Source: JAWLGW01 sp964569055
GTDB lineage: Bacteria; Planctomycetota; J058
DNA length: 5,567 bases
Direction: 5' to 3'
Assembly (NCBI GenBank): GCA_964569055.1
Contig: CAZMSZ010000464.1
Location: 1-5,567 of the forward strand
Part shown: positions 5,115-5,567 of the stretch, one piece after another
Numbering within the stretch: the first letter of the stretch is position 1
Layout of the letters: the number at the start of each line of letters is the position of its first letter
The notes under the pieces: generated by a model
Seen by the model: the letters and a program-made list of their open reading frames with translations, nothing else
Database searches by the model: none
What the model was told of the DNA's origin: nothing
Position numbers and translations under genes: made by a program

Positions 5115-5567
5115 ACCCGTTCTCCCTCGCCCTGATCGCGCTCGCCGCCGTGGTGGTGGTCACGCTCGCCGCCATGACGATCCACATCCTCCGCGAGTAC
5201 GAGCGCGGGGTGGTGTTCACCCTCGGCCGCTTCACCGGCGTGCGCGGCCCCGGCCTGGTGCTCCTGGTGCCCGGGGTGCAGCGCCTGGTGCAGGTCGACC
5301 TGCGCACCCTGGTGCGCGACGTGCCGGCCCAGGACGTGATCTCGCGCGACAACGTCTCGGTGCGGGTCAACGCGGTGATCTACTTCCGGATCGTGGACGC
5401 GGAGCGGGCGATCAACCAGGTCGAGGACTACATCCTCGCCACCAGCCAGCTCGCCCAGACCACGCTGCGCTCGGTGCTCGGCAAGCACGAGCTCGACGAA
5501 CTTTTGTCGGAGCGCGACAAGCTCAACAACGACATCCAGGACATCCTCGATTCTCAGACCGACGCCT
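5111..5567 (+). CDS. Slipin/stomatin-like SPFH (band 7) protein, 3' end cut by window
   Basis: This is a membrane-anchored scaffold of the prohibitin/stomatin family that forms oligomers in membrane microdomains. In characterised pairs it is both partner and substrate of the NfeD protease encoded just upstream. The visible 152 residues start MNPFSLALIA. They carry one hydrophobic anchor at about 4-27, then the slipin SPFH domain: REYERGVVFTLGR at 28-40, GPGLVLLVPGVQ at 46-57, VDLRT at 62-66, and the highly conserved LRSVLGKHELDELLSERDKLN at 119-139, shown here only in outline. The frame remains open to the window edge. The coiled-coil and C-terminal part, including any protease cleavage site, lie outside. 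ATG at 5111 overlaps the nfeD stop as ATGA and has AGGAG at 5100-5104 with 6-nt spacing, so the start is secure. The position next to a long NfeD supports the slipin assignment rather than HflK/HflC. Confidence 0.95.
   Translation, partial: MNPFSLALIALAAVVVVTLAAMTIHILREYERGVVFTLGRFTGVRGPGLVLLVPGVQRLVQVDLRTLVRDVPAQDVISRDNVSVRVNAVIYFRIVDAERAINQVEDYILATSQLAQTTLRSVLGKHELDELLSERDKLNNDIQDILDSQTDA

Noticed and set aside
4127..5488. Minus-strand open frame of 453 codons opposite nfeD and slipin
   Set aside because: The opposite strand encodes two proteins with complete family motifs and good ribosome-binding sites. This translation is Arg/Ser/Pro/His-rich with no recognisable domain.
5500..5557. A small cluster of less GC-rich codons (GAA CTT TTG, GAT TCT) near the end of the slipin gene
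   Set aside because: The encoded residues match the conserved slipin sequence and only a few codons are affected. Chance is sufficient, and there is no sign of a recombination junction.

Overview
This window is a piece of a very GC-rich genome (roughly 70% by eye). G or C fills nearly every third codon position, so almost every frame stays open on both strands. It comes from a gapped assembly: 10 Ns at 402-411 and 100 Ns at 3524-3623. Gene content (a lipobox-bearing solute-binding protein, a CNT nucleoside transporter and an NfeD/slipin pair) and composition suggest a high-GC bacterium, probably Gram-negative and perhaps Myxococcota- or Planctomycetota-like. No taxonomic marker is present, so that is only a guess.

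Two divergent transcription units leave a 115-bp region at 3662-3776. Leftward (minus strand) are four tightly packed genes: a CNT/NupC-family nucleoside transporter (2363-3661, broken by the 100-N gap), then a three-gene polar amino acid ABC importer. The importer consists of a lipoprotein solute-binding protein (1493-2347), a HisM/GlnP-type permease (677-1486) and a GlnQ-type ATPase (677 leftward, cut by the window edge). Intergenic spaces are 15 nt, 6 nt and a 1-nt overlap, so these genes are very likely one operon. Together they would import nucleosides (by cation coupling) and an amino acid or similar small polar solute (by ATP hydrolysis).

Rightward (plus strand) is a two-gene unit: a full-length NfeD-family membrane serine protease with its Ser/Lys dyad intact (3777-5114), overlapping by 4 nt (ATGA) a slipin/stomatin SPFH protein (from 5111, cut by the window edge). 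This is the well-known NfeD-SPFH partnership of membrane quality control.

I see no mobile element, CRISPR array, tRNA or rRNA, and no clearly new multi-gene system. The most interesting non-coding signal is in the divergent region. A perfect 8-bp inverted repeat has one arm covering the Shine-Dalgarno of the nucleoside transporter, with a short GGCGCC-A-GGCGCC palindrome between the arms. This could be a translational switch or an operator for the transport operon. The very long open frames overlapping the real genes are composition artefacts.
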